From: Glebionis coronaria
Taxonomy: Eukaryota > Streptophyta > Magnoliopsida > Asterales > Asteraceae
Assembly: GCA_025667525.1 (NCBI GenBank)
Contig: CM046875.1
Span: forward strand, 201,290,125-201,354,124
DNA length: 64,000 nucleotides
Direction of reading: 5' to 3'
The first letter of the stretch is position 1; each line of letters opens with the position of its first letter. A program made the position numbers and the translations under genes. The notes under the pieces were generated by a model. It worked only from the letters and a program-made list of their open reading frames with translations, had not been told where the DNA came from and made no database searches. Below are positions 10,778 to 20,895 of this stretch, one piece after another.

Positions 10778-13414
10778 TTAGGGTTTTGATCTTTCTTGGG
10801 TCTCCCATGTTAAGCTTGAAGAAGCTTTAGACCCCTTACCTTGTGGCTGCAAATACTTAGGTCTGGTCACGTTTCTGTCAGCGTTGGATTTTATCCTGTC
10901 AACGCTGAAATTACCCTTGTCAGCGTTGAACCTAGGGTTTGCTACAGGAACCCATTGCCTATTTGACCAGGTATTTGTCTTTTGAAAAGGTCTTTGTCCA
11001 TGAGTGTTAGACCTTCTAGAGAAGAATGGGGCAGGTCTAATCACTTGTGGACTTTGCTGCACACAAGGTCTGGGTCTGACAACGTTTGACTTCCTAACAA
11101 CGTTGACTTTCTTCCTATCAGCGCTGAAATTGTTCCTATCAGCGCTGGCTTTGGGAGCGTTGACACACTTGTATGCCAAATGTGAAAAGCTACCACAAGT
11201 ATAACAGGCTTTCTTAGACACAATCTTAGGTCTAGAAGCAAAGAAACCTGTTCCATGATTGTTAACTTGGCTCTTGGGTGACCTATTATTCCTATACATC
11301 TCTGCATATTTAATGGTAGGTCTTCTAACAGTGTTGGAGCCTAGGTCAACAGCTTCACCAGTAACTGGGTGAGTAACCTTAATGGGTGGAGATTCATTAG
11401 GACTTTCACATAGCAAACCTCCCTTAACAAATAAAGTAGGGTTAGCTTTCTTCCACTCATTTAGGTCAGTCAGTTTTTGTTGATACTCTTCTACTGCGGT
11501 GACAACTCTTGGTGGAGGAATGAATTCCTCTTCTTGGCATTCTGGTATACCAGTCCAAGATAAATCCTTTCTAAGGACACCATAGAAGTCACCAGCTGGT
11601 GGTGGAACCAGAGAGTAATCATTCTCATTCATCCCAAGCCCAGTCATATCCTTAGGATCTCTTTGTTTAGCTACACAGTCTCCTAGGGCTTGGGTGGCTC
11701 TATCAAATCTTTGAATCTTGAGGTCAACATTATCTTTATTCTTAATGGCCTTATCTAACTTAGCCTGTAGGTCTTTATTGACCTTTGACATGATATTTCT
11801 AATATCCATACTACCCTCTAGCTCATGTTTTAAGATATTTATCTTATCTTTTAAATCAAATTCCATTTTCTTGTATTCAGAAACGGTTTTCTCAGTTTCA
11901 GTAAGAGCTAGTTGGTAATTGGATAATTTACACCTTTCAGTGCTCATATCCTCTTTTAGTTTTAACACCTCTTTGTTAAGTCTGTCAGTGTTTAACCTAC
12001 AACCTTTGCTACAAAAAGCATCATCATATACCTCATTATCAGATGAAGAGGAGGAGTGTGCCATGAGAGCATATTCAACATGCTCTTCTTCTTCAATATC
12101 AGCAATCAAAGCTTTGTCCTCTTCAGCATCCTTAGCCAGATAGCTCCAATCCCATCCAGTACCATCAATTCCTTGAACTGCAACCATGGCTTTGGAGTCT
12201 TGAGCTTTAACGACCTGACTTGAGGGTTTACCAGCATCAGATCTTCTAGGAGATCTGCATTCCCTCATGAAGTGCCCCATGCGATGACAGTTGTAGCACT
12301 CAACTTTGGATTTATCAAATCCAACAGTGTCTTTAGCATTGAAGGTCATCTTCTTCTTGAACCTTCTATTCCACCTATTTGCTCTTATACTAGCAAGAGC
12401 CATGTTCCACTTGATGTCCATCTCTTCCAAGTGTTCATCACTTATCTGCTCAAGGTCCTCATATGTAATCACTGAACCATTGGGCAAAGAAGCAATGTAA
12501 GCACAAACAGTATCCAAATCCAAACCAGCAGGTTTAACTCTTGGGGAGTCATTCATGAATTTGTCAGCGTCTGAAAAGGAGACGTTGACAGGACTTTTTC
12601 CAGCGCTGACAAATGATGATCCAGTAACTGGATGCATAAAAGAGTCCTTCTGATTGAATTGACCTTCACTATGAGAGAAGAAGGCCATGTTGCTGGTGCT
12701 AGCTTTGCTTGAAAGAGTTTCATCTTCCAACAGTCTTAGTTTGTTGTAGATGTCATCAAACGAAGAGCTCTTGTAAGTATTATTGGCAAGAATAGATCTT
12801 GCCTCAATCTTCCATGTCTCACCAAGACTTTTCAGAAAAGTAGCATTGGTGTCAATATCACCAACTTGTGTCCCCATGAAGGACAATTTGCTTGTGATGT
12901 CAAGCAATCTGCTTCTCACACTGCTCAGTTTCTCATTGGGCTGAGCTTTGAAGACAGCATAATCATGCAGAAGTTGCTTTTTCTTTTCTTCCTTTGTTTC
13001 TGCATTACCACCATATGCAACTTCAATTGCTTCCCAAAGATCCTTAGCAGATTCATAGCTTCTATATTTGTGCTGATTTTCTTGTCCCAAAGAGACTTTC
13101 AGAATATTTAGGGCTTTCATGTCAGCCCTTTTCTTTGCAATATCTTCAGCACTTACAGCTCTACCATCTCCAGGTTTTTCTTTCTTATCTTCATCAGGAC
13201 ATCCTTCAACAGCTGATCTTGCCGTAATGGCATCCTGAATCTTTTGAGCCTTATTGAATGAGTTTCCATATTCAATAATGTCCCAGAGTGTGTAGTCAAA
13301 GATCCCCAGATATTGTTCAAAGTTGAACCTCCATAAGTCAAAGTTGGTTGCATCAAGCATGGGAATCTTGATGTTTGGTAAGGATGAGGAGGAGGAGTTT
13401 ATCGCTTCAGACAT
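10778..13414 (-). CDS. gag: Copia Gag (878 aa, probably shifted at its C-terminus)
   Basis: Starts at an ATG just inside the primer site. The N-terminus (NIKIPMLDATNFDLWRFNFE) and WEAIEVAYGG region match copia Gag (UBN2/retrotran_gag family). Two CCHC zinc knuckles are visible: CYNCHRMGHFMREC near residues 365-380 and CYTCGSFSHLAYKC near residues 735-750. A coiled-coil-like stretch lies between (about residues 475-570). It would form the particle and bind element RNA. At 878 residues it is long for copia Gag, as in Sirevirus. The basic C-terminal part contains phased 21-bp repeats (10878-10925, 11079-11159) giving NADK/SVDR/SADR units. The last residues read into the wrong frame near 10790. 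Confidence 0.88.
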   Translation of the reverse strand: MSEAINSSSSSLPNIKIPMLDATNFDLWRFNFEQYLGIFDYTLWDIIEYGNSFNKAQKIQDAITARSAVEGCPDEDKKEKPGDGRAVSAEDIAKKRADMKALNILKVSLGQENQHKYRSYESAKDLWEAIEVAYGGNAETKEEKKKQLLHDYAVFKAQPNEKLSSVRSRLLDITSKLSFMGTQVGDIDTNATFLKSLGETWKIEARSILANNTYKSSSFDDIYNKLRLLEDETLSSKASTSNMAFFSHSEGQFNQKDSFMHPVTGSSFVSAGKSPVNVSFSDADKFMNDSPRVKPAGLDLDTVCAYIASLPNGSVITYEDLEQISDEHLEEMDIKWNMALASIRANRWNRRFKKKMTFNAKDTVGFDKSKVECYNCHRMGHFMRECRSPRRSDAGKPSSQVVKAQDSKAMVAVQGIDGTGWDWSYLAKDAEEDKALIADIEEEEHVEYALMAHSSSSSDNEVYDDAFCSKGCRLNTDRLNKEVLKLKEDMSTERCKLSNYQLALTETEKTVSEYKKMEFDLKDKINILKHELEGSMDIRNIMSKVNKDLQAKLDKAIKNKDNVDLKIQRFDRATQALGDCVAKQRDPKDMTGLGMNENDYSLVPPPAGDFYGVLRKDLSWTGIPECQEEEFIPPPRVVTAVEEYQQKLTDLNEWKKANPTLFVKGGLLCESPNESPPIKVTHPVTGEAVDLGSNTVRRPTIKYAEMYRNNRSPKSQVNNHGTGFFASRPKIVSKKACYTCGSFSHLAYKCVNAPKASADRNNFSADRKKVNVVRKSNVVRPRPCVQQSPQVIRPAPFFSRRSNTHGQRPFQKTNTWSNRQWVPVANPRFNADKGNFSVDRIKSNADRNVTRPKYLQPQGKGSKASSSLTWETQERSKP
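10878..10925 (-). repeat. Phased array near the Gag C-terminus
   Basis: Cores start at 10878, 10899 and 10920, 21 bp apart; in protein these are NADK-GNFSVDR-IKSNADR. Confidence 0.8.
11079..11159 (-). repeat. Phased array after the second Gag zinc knuckle
   Basis: Cores start at 11079, 11097, 11118, 11139 and 11154 (variant), spaced 18, 21, 21 and 15, all multiples of three. Confidence 0.7.
12564..12605 (-). repeat. Phased array in Gag centre
   Basis: Cores start at 12564, 12579 (variant GAGACG) and 12600, spaced 15 and 21, in a Ser-rich stretch of Gag before the first zinc knuckle. Confidence 0.55.
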
Positions 13415-13500
13415 GATGTTTTTAGGGTTTTGAGAAAATTAGGGTTTTGGTGTTCGTATATCGTTCTGGTGTTCTTCAAAGATCAAAAGTTCCTCAACAA

Positions 13501-13514
13501 GCTCTGATACCACT
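13501..13514 (-). other. Primer-binding site for initiator tRNA-Met
   Basis: On the - strand AGTGGTATCAGAGC follows the 5' LTR. TGGTATCAGAGC is the usual copia site for the 3' end of initiator tRNA-Met. It fixes the element's orientation. Confidence 0.9.
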
Positions 13515-14040
13515 TGTTGATCCCAAACTTAGATCGATTAGCTATTTGTATACGAGATTAGATCAAGTATAACACGTAGAGAAACCTTTGTTATATGCTT
13601 TGTGAATCTAAGTATTATGCGGAATTTAATACTTAAACAAGAACACAAGATGTAAAAAAATCTTTCACTTTGATTATGAATGTCGAACTTGCTTACAATG
13701 AAAGATGTTTACGAATGAAAACTTATATAAAACTTGATTCTAAACATTAACCTAAAGGCCTTCTTTTATAGACTAAGAAGCCTTGTACAATAAGCTACGT
13801 ATCAACTATTCTAGGTAAAGATAAACATAGAAAATACATTATCGTTTCTATCCTTACTAGAAGTATTCTAGAACATAATAAACGTGTAGCTCACATCTTC
13901 CATCAGTGCTTGTCTTCAATCTGTCAACGCTTGACTTTAACTTGTCAACGCTTAAGCTGTCAGCGCTCACTTTGCTCTTGTCAACGCTTGAGTTGTTCTT
14001 GTCAGCGTTCAAGTGATCTGGCCTTAATTTATTCCCAACA
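13515..14040 (-). repeat. 5' LTR of the copia element
   Basis: 526 bp, near-identical to 2102-2627 (differences near 13542, 13656 and 13683). It carries the - strand TATAAAA at 13764-13770 and the six-copy phased array at 13903-14007. Confidence 0.95.
13764..13770 (-). promoter_or_regulatory. LTR TATA box of the copia element
   Basis: TATAAAAGAAGG on the - strand inside the 5' LTR. It is the likely promoter of the Gag-Pol transcript. Confidence 0.6.
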
Positions 14041-16649
14041 GTTTGGAATTTTTGGATTACAAGTGATATAAACACCCTGATAAGGAGCTTATGAAGGTGT
14101 TAGGAGATTTTGGTTTGGGGATAATCAAAGAGTGGGTACAAAGGTTGCATTAATCAAGCTTTTTCAGTTTTCTGTTTTTCATATTTTGTGTTCTAACCTT
14201 GTTGATTCTTAGCAGCCTTGTTGTGGAAGCTTGTGCATTGTTTTGCTAGGCACATCAGCTCAAAAATTCATGAGTTTGGATGTACATTCATGAGGTTTGA
14301 GTCCTTGAACCTAAAATCTGTCAAAATACTTGATTTTTGTGATTTTGTGTTCTACTATTGTTCTTGTTGCTTTTGTGGCTTAAAAGTGCTTGATACTGCA
14401 TAATAAAGTTGTTATTGTGTTTGATTGGGCTTGGGTAACACTGAATCACACTTTTTCTTTGTTAATATTGGATTGAAAAACGTTAAGGGGTGTTTGGGTT
14501 AACCTGTTTAAGATTACAAAGTGTTTTTGAGTTATTGTTTGTTGGTTATTTGAGTTGGTATCTGATATATGCTTGGTTGAGTGCTCATTGCTGCAAGTTA
14601 TTGGCTTTTAAACATCAAAATCTTGATTGTGCTATAAAAGTTGGAAATCTGCTTGTTTTGACCTAAGATTTTGGAAAAACTTAGTTTATATGCATGCTTA
14701 GGGATAACAAGTGATTAAACATACTTATTATAACATGTTAAGAAGATTTGAGTGTTTGGAAGTGGATTTGTAGTCAAGTATATCAGCAAAGTATCAAAAC
14801 TGCATGTTCTTTGTTCATCAGTAACATTTTTGAGCTTGAATCTTGATCTAGGCCTTGAACCATTGCATGAAACTTGTTGATTTATGTTCATTTGAATTAT
14901 TTATAGCTTGTGTAAGCATTTGGTGAAGTTTGGCTGGCTTAATCTTACTAAAAGTGCTTATTGGTTGACAACTGCTTATTGTTCATGTCTGGCACAAGTT
15001 TGGTGATCTTTTGATTAAACTGTATTAACTGTCAGGTTGAATTTGTGATATTGTTGTTGTTATTGACTCCTTGTGATTCACTGATCACTTGGGTGCCTTG
15101 TTTGTAACCTGAATCCAACAAAAAGTCACTAAAGACAAAAAGTTAAATTGTTCAAGTAGTGGGAACTCCTTTCCCCTTCTACTAGCCACTGCCAATGTAA
15201 TTTATCAAACAAATTATTCATAAGCCATTTTGGCTTATCCATACTTGCAACAACTTAATTTTTTGTGCAAGATCTTCCTTATTTGACCCATTGATTTTAA
15301 CTGGAGCATATTAGGGTTTGACTTTAAGCTTTGACTAGAAAACCAATCAAGTTGACTTTTACATAAGTGCTTATTTGCTTATTCTGGCTTATTGAGTATG
15401 CTTATTGGAAAAAATTTTGATTATTTTGCTTAATTAAGTCATTTAAAACCTTTTGCAACTTGAATCAGCACTTGAGGTAGCCTAGAACTCAAAAAGACTA
15501 TTTTGTCGTTTTGTGAAGTGAGCTTTTGCTTATTTCATGCTTATTTGTTGGGCTTTTTCAAAATTTCTTTTTATAGATCTCTTTGGTAACTCAAAAGAAT
15601 CTTGTGTGTCAAATTAGAGCTTATGGTATTAGCTTATGGCTTAATGGGCCAAAAAGCCCATTAAGAATAAGCTGTTGACTTATTAAGCTGTGATAAGCAC
15701 ATTTTCAGCTTTTGGGCCTTCAGAGTTTTGTTCTGAAAATCAAATTTTAAGTCAGATAGGAAGTTTTGGGCTTAATTGGTTGACTTTTTCTTATTGGGCC
15801 TAATTTCAGCCCATTAAGGGACTGCTTTTTCATTTAGCCCATTTTAAGGCCCAATAGGGGTATCTTGGTAATTTCAAGTTCATTTATGTTTTATTTAGGT
15901 TAAATTAAACTAGTTTGCAACTTTTTAGAATTTTTTATAAATTTTGGATTTTTAATATTATTTTATTATTATTTTATTATTAAAAATTAAAATTTAGATT
16001 TTTGCAAGTTTTTAATTTTTCCTAGTTTAAATACATTATGTTAGGAATTTTAAAATTTTTAGATTAATTTTATTGTCATTAGATTAATTTTTAGAATTAC
16101 TTTAAGTTTTAATATTTTTTATTTGTTTTTAAATAGTTTTAATTAATTTTAAAATTTTCAAAAATAGTTTTAAATTTAGTTAAGTTCTTTTAGAGGTTTA
16201 TAAGTTAAAAAATCTCATTTCGGGCTTTTTGTTAATTAAATTGATTTTTTGGGCTTTAATTAGCATTAAAAAATTAATATTTAACTAAATAAAAGGTTTG
16301 AGTGACTTTTGATTTTTTGTAAACTCTAATTACATTTTTGTCGATTTATAGCAATTTTTTAGGAATTTTTAGGGTAATTTTAAATTTGGTCACTTTTTAC
16401 GGTTTTACGTGCACGACTTATCGTCTTAGTTTAATTCATAATCGTAACCGTCATTCTTTTCTAATCTCTTTTCTATTTTCTTTTCTAATCAATATAATCA
16501 CAAACACTTAATCATATCTTTACACAACACACTATCCTCCTTGAGACCGATCCCCACATTGGGTCGTTACTTGTGGTTTTCCTAAACCGACACTTAATAC
16601 TTGCCACTTTTACGCTCTTTTCCTAAAGAGTAGTAAAACCACTACATCA
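14041..16649 (+). repeat. 5' LTR of outer Ty3 element, right part (long U5)
   Basis: Resumes after the target repeat GTTTG (14041-14045) and ends ACTACATCA before the primer site. It is AT-rich, without a gene-like frame. It resembles 55120-57562 in the LTR at 53794 (shared GATCACTTGGGTGCC, GTGGGAACTCCTTTCC and GGCCTTCAGAGTTTTG), but they are clearly diverged. A possible splice acceptor (TTCTTAGCAG) lies near 14215. Confidence 0.85.
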
Positions 16650-16653
16650 ATAT

Positions 16654-16671
16654 TGGCGCCGCTGCCGAGGA
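16654..16671 (+). other. Primer-binding site (tRNA-Asp type) of outer Ty3 element
   Basis: TGGCGCCGCTGCCGAGGA, four bases after the LTR end. The Athila-type tRNA-Asp site is usually TGGCGCCGTTGCCGGGGA, so this copy differs at two places. Confidence 0.85.
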
Positions 16672-17094
16672 GGCGTGTTGTGTTTTGATTTGAGCAATTA
16701 TTGTTTTTATACTAACCATAATAGTTATTTGTATTAGTAGAACTCTACTAATACGTAATATCGGTTTTCGTTTTTTGTGTGAATATTACTATATTGTATA
16801 CGTAGAACAATAAATTCACAAGTACTCCAAAAGTGTGAAAACACAACCTTGATTGGCAGGTCATTACTCAATCATTGTATTCGAATCTCAAAAAAGAAAA
16901 AAGGCAAAATAGGTAATTACTTTCGTGAAGCTTAATTTTGACAAACACAAACTATAAGGTGGGTATAAGGCGGGTATTATAAAATATACCCTAAGGAAAA
17001 ATGCTCTTAAGTGCTTCGCGCCGCCTCGTTTCCCCGCTTGCTTGTGCGTGTTTAGATAAAAAGGGCTAATCTATGGTTTGCCAACCAAAGTATT
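16672..17094 (+). other. Leader of outer Ty3 element, left part
   Basis: Non-coding leader homologous to 20896-21330 and 57584-58010. It includes the hairpin at 16972-16991 and CTTAAGTGCTTCGCGCC near 17007. It is cut after GTATT (17090-17094) by the next Ty3 element and continues at 33242. Confidence 0.8.
16972..16991 (+). other. Leader hairpin with TATAAAAT loop (outer Ty3)
   Basis: GGGTAT (16972-16977) pairs with ATACCC (16986-16991) around the loop TATAAAAT. The same structure occurs in three other leaders in this window. Confidence 0.65.
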
Positions 17095-17095
17095 T

Positions 17096-17125
17096 GATGA
17101 GATGGCATTTATACATGATCTCATC
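17096..17125 (+). repeat. LTR-terminal inverted repeat
   Basis: GATGAGAT (17096-17103) and ATCTCATC (17118-17125) are perfect inverted repeats immediately inside the LTR end. The stem sequence differs from that of the outer LTR at 732-761. Confidence 0.65.
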
Positions 17126-17405
17126 GTTCTTTTCGGGCTTTAAATGCATAAAAATGTCATAAAATACCATATATATGCTTGTGTTTGTTTACTTGTGTGT
17201 TTTAGGTATGGATATCGTGAAAAAGACAAAAGATCACAAGATACAAGGAAAAACGGACACGAGAAACGAAGCCGTGCAATGAACCGGGCCCTAATCATGG
17301 AATTTTCACCAAATACCCTTGAAGATTTGAAGACAATACAAGATTGATCATCCAAGAATGAAGAAATGACACTTAAAACCCTTGTATATTGATAATTACA
17401 AGTTT

Positions 17406-17502
17406 GGTCCCTTAAGTTTGTCAAAATTGCAAAAAGGTCCTTCAACTTTGAAGAAATGGCAAAAATAGTCCCTCAACAAATTCAAATTGCCAATTATGGT
17501 CC
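17406..17502 (+). repeat. Four GTCC boxes phased at 30-31 bp in U3
   Basis: GGTCC at 17406 and 17436, AGTCC at 17467, GGTCC at 17498: spacings 30, 31 and 31, about three helical turns. Each box is followed by CTCAA/CTTAA-like bases and an ATTGNCAA-like word. Confidence 0.75.
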
Positions 17503-18153
17503 CTCATGAAGTAAAGATACAAAGAAGACCTTGGAAGATCAACAATGTTCAAAAACAGCCCTTGAAATATTCAAAAATGCCAAAAATTACCCTTGATAAC
17601 CTTTTTATTAAGTTTGTGCCAAAACTGCCAAACCTTGAAAGTTATTAACAAGGCAGAAACAAGTTTTAGGGCTTAAAAACCTTAATTGCCAAAAATTGCA
17701 AAAGGGAAGGGCTGAAGTTGCCAAAGTGGAAAGATTTAAAAAGGATATGGCGCCTAACACATGTAACTCCCCCAAAATCGGATCAAATGGGGTTTACTGT
17801 TCACTTTTTACTCCCCAGAACTTACCTTCATTAAACCTGGGTAAATTTTCAATTAAACCCACACACACTCTATTCACACATGCCAAAACCTATCCCACTC
17901 CTAAAAACCTGCATCCCACGTTTGTGGTCCAAACCCCCAATTCCCCAATCCACCAATCACATCATTCCTTAGCCTCCAAGGCTTGATACGTGTCCCATAT
18001 CAACGTCCAAGATCATTAGCTTCCTCCTAACGCAAAATCCAATGGCCAAGATCAAGAAAGGACAAAATGCACTCAAAACCGTTCAAGGGTATTTTAGAGA
18101 TTTCTAGTGATTAGGGTTTATGTTTTTATGCTTCTAGGATGTTCTATAGGCTC

Positions 18154-18161
18154 TATAAAAG
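18154..18161 (+). promoter_or_regulatory. LTR TATA box (TATAAAAG)
   Basis: TATAAAAGGAGACC is conserved in the LTRs at 29460 and 53794. A strong plant TATA box; likely promoter of the genomic RNA. Confidence 0.7.
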
Positions 18162-18230
18162 GAGACCCAAGCTGTGGTGATCCCTTTGTTCCAGTTTTAA
18201 AGCTTACACTTGTAATTCCTTTTTAAAAGA

Positions 18231-18236
18231 AATAAA
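18231..18236 (+). terminator. LTR poly-A signal (AATAAA)
   Basis: AATAAA lies 77 bases after the TATA box, defining a short R region. The spacing is kept in the related LTRs. Confidence 0.5.
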
Positions 18237-19582
18237 AGTTTGGTTTTTGTTCAATACAAGTATAATTCCTTTTTATTGTTTTTTAAAAGTTGTGTGAAGT
18301 GTAATGCTTGATTCTGAGTTCCATCTTTGTTATTTGGTTAAGCAAATTTTGAGTTTCAAAATTGTTTAAAGTTTCTGAAAATTTGTGAATTTTTGGAAGT
18401 TATGGTTCTAAGTTGTTTGATGTTAAGAGCTTGATGTTATTGGATTAGAAAACGTGTTTTAAAGGTTTGAAAAGGATTTGGTAAGGTTTAAGAAAGAAAA
18501 AGAAAAAAATCAGTATTACATAATATAGCTTGTTATTGGTTTGTTTCTCTTTGATTTTGTCATAACAGGTTGTGAAGGAGTGTTGATTCAGTTCTGCTCC
18601 AACCCGAGTTGGATTGGAGGAGGATTTTCATCCTCTAGGTTCTTGGATGTAAGAACCTAAGGTAAACTCCTTTTTCTCTTGAATATTTTAGAAAATTGAA
18701 GTATTGTTTGATCTTAGGTGATTTGGTGATTAAGTGTGTTTAACATGTTTGATTGTTGTTCTTTTGTGTTTTGATGCTTGTTTAGATGCTATTGAATCAG
18801 TTTTGCTTAGTTTTGTAAGGTTTTGGAGTGTTAAAAACGTTTTTCAAAATTATTAAGTGGTGTTTGGCAAAGGGTTTTAGCAGGACATAGTTTTGATTAG
18901 TGATTATTAAAAGGTGTTAAGTGTTGAAAAAAGGATTGTGCTAGGTTATTAGCTAGTTATAACTTAGTTTGGAACAAGATTTGATCAAGTTTGAGAGGTT
19001 TTGAAGAAATAGAGTTAGCATAAATCTGTTTTGCACTATCTGCTTGTATTTTCTTGGATTTTGGTGCATGATTTCTGGATTCCTGTTAAGTATTAGGTTT
19101 ATTTTCTTGTTGCTTTTGTTTGTGCATCATCCTGAGAGATTGTGTGTCAAATTTGGTGGTCTTAATCTCACTAGTGTGCAACATAATAGCCTATAAGCCC
19201 ACCAGACCTGCATTATTATTACAGCAACTTGAGTTGCCTGTTTTTGCTTGTTTAAGAGAAGTTGGTGTATGCTAAGTGCTTTATTTCTGTCTGCATTGAC
19301 TTCTTGTGCTCAAAGGAGCACAAGAGTGCCTATTGTATCCACAAATATTCACTAAGTAAGCCATAGGACCAAGCTCCTCTTGGTTCTTTTGGAACCTGTT
19401 AACACAAGCAGAAAACTGCTAAGTGTTCATCAAAACCTGGCACGTTTTTGGTCTTGATTATTGTTCAATCTTTGCATAAAAAGTAAACAGGATTTGAATT
19501 GAGCTTGTTTTGTGTTACTGGATTGGTTTGGGAAGTTTAAAAAAAAAAATAAAAATAAAAAAATAAAAAAAAAGAGTAAAAA

Positions 19583-19650
19583 GGGGGTTAGCAGACTCGA
19601 ACCCATAATCACCACACTCACAACCCAACGTGTTAACCAAATGCGCCCTG
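19583..19650 (-). other. tRNA-like unit (A box, B box, T-run) antisense in LTR
   Basis: On the - strand a B-box-like GGTTCGAGTCT (19593-19603) lies downstream of an A-box-like TGGTTAACACG (19629-19639), at the usual tRNA spacing. It is followed by T-runs (19550-19585), which stop RNA polymerase III. The segment resembles a decayed tRNA or the head of a tRNA-derived SINE. No clean cloverleaf was worked out, so I do not call a tRNA gene. Confidence 0.5.
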
Positions 19651-20877
19651 GGGACTTTGACTGAAAGTTTTGTTTTCAAAAACTATTTAACACGTTTTGG
19701 TTTTGTTGCTTATTAATTAAGCCGTAGCTTTTGAGCTCAATTCCAGCTTATTTATAAGCTACTTTTTGTTCTTTTCAATTTTCCTAGGAACTTATTTAGA
19801 TTATTGATTTTTCTAGCCAGTTTTAATATTTTTCCCATTAATAGTTTAATTATTATAATTTAATTAATAGCCGTTTTTTAGAAAATCATTAAAAAATACC
19901 AAAAATAGTTTTTATTTTTAGAAAAAATAGTTTTTAGTTTTAAAAATATATTTTTGAGGTTTACATCAAGTTTTGGTTTCAAAAACTTTTATTTTTAAAT
20001 TTATAATATTTTAAGGTTTTTTATAAACTTTAAAGATTTTTATAAAATTTTAAAAAAGGTTTAGGAGCTATAATTTGTGTTTTTCTCTTAATTATATTAT
20101 TTAGGATTTTTATAAATTTTTTATTTTAAATTTTAGAAACTTTTATTTTTTAGTATTATTTTAATAATATTTTATTATTAATTTTTCAAAATTTTATTTT
20201 TCTTTCTTTTTCATTTTTCTTAAATTCTTTAGCATTAATTAGGACCATTTCCATTTTTAGAATTATTTTTAAGTTTTTAGATTTATTTTTATAATTATTT
20301 TAAGTTTAATTAGTTTTTATTTATTTTAAATCATTTTTAGGGTTTTAAAAAATAGTTTTAATAGGTTTTAATTTTTAGAAAATTACTTTTTAGTCTTCTA
20401 ATAATATAAGTTAAGTGATTATTCAATAAAATCATATTTTAGACTTTTGAATTAGTTAAATTTAATTTTAGGGCTTTAATTAGCATTTAAAATTAATTAT
20501 TTAAATAATAAAAGGTTTTAAAATATCTTTGTTGGATTTTTATCTTTGTTTATATTATTTGAGACTAGTTTTTAGCCTTTTTGATATTTTGTTTTTGGCT
20601 TTAGCTTAATTTTTAATTTTTGTGTATTTCTACGGCTTTACGTTTACGTTTTTACGTCATAGTGTAATTTTCACGAAACCGTCATTCCATCTCATCAATA
20701 TTAATCTCAAAGAAATACAAATTAGAACACACACATATACCTCCTTGGGAAACGAATCTTTCATCTCTTTTAAGTGATTGGGTCATTAGTGCACGGTTTT
20801 CCTAAACCGTCGTACTTAATACTTTCCGCTATTTACGCTCTTTTCCTAAAGGGTAGTAAAAACACTACAATCATTTT

Positions 20878-20895
20878 TGGCGCCGCTGCCGGGGA
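20878..20895 (+). other. Primer-binding site (tRNA-Asp type)
   Basis: TGGCGCCGCTGCCGGGGA, four bases after the LTR end. It matches the 3' end of tRNA-Asp as used by Athila elements, apart from one base. Confidence 0.9.

Larger units (their letters stand above)
2102..14040 (-). mobile_element. Ty1/copia retrotransposon with accessory ORF behind pol (Sirevirus-like), nested in the outer Ty3 LTR
   Basis: Two 526-bp LTRs (2102-2627 and 13515-14040) start TGTTG and end CAACA on the + strand and differ at only a handful of sites. A perfect 5-bp target duplication, GTTTG, flanks the element (2097-2101, 14041-14045). On the - strand the order is LTR, primer site for initiator tRNA-Met (13501-13514), gag, protease-integrase, RT-RNase H, a large accessory ORF, a polypurine tract, LTR. 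The domain order (IN before RT) is Ty1/copia. An extra ORF after pol and a long Gag with two zinc knuckles fit the Sirevirus (SIRE/Maximus) lineage. Near-identical LTRs argue for recent insertion, yet gag, pol and the accessory ORF all carry stops or frameshifts. Confidence 0.95.
17095..20873 (+). repeat. 5' LTR of the complete Ty3 element
   Basis: 3,779 bp. TATAAAAG at 18154 and AATAAA at 18231 place the transcript start about 1.06 kb in. That leaves a U5 of about 2.6 kb, unusually long. U3 has the terminal inverted repeat (17096-17125) and four phased GTCC boxes (17406-17502). U5 has a tRNA-like antisense unit (19583-19650). Short ORFs here recur in the 3' LTR only because the LTRs are identical; none looks like a gene. 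Confidence 0.95.

Noticed and set aside
8576..13111. Many + strand ORFs opposite the copia genes
   Set aside because: Shadows of the - strand gag and pol frames; no domain motifs.
17140..17986. Short ORFs repeated at 17140, 17144 and 17696 and again at 29505, 29509 and 30061
   Set aside because: They recur only because the two LTRs are near-identical copies; no family resemblance.
19583..19650. A functional tRNA gene
   Set aside because: Boxes are tRNA-like but no convincing cloverleaf or acceptor stem could be assembled by eye.
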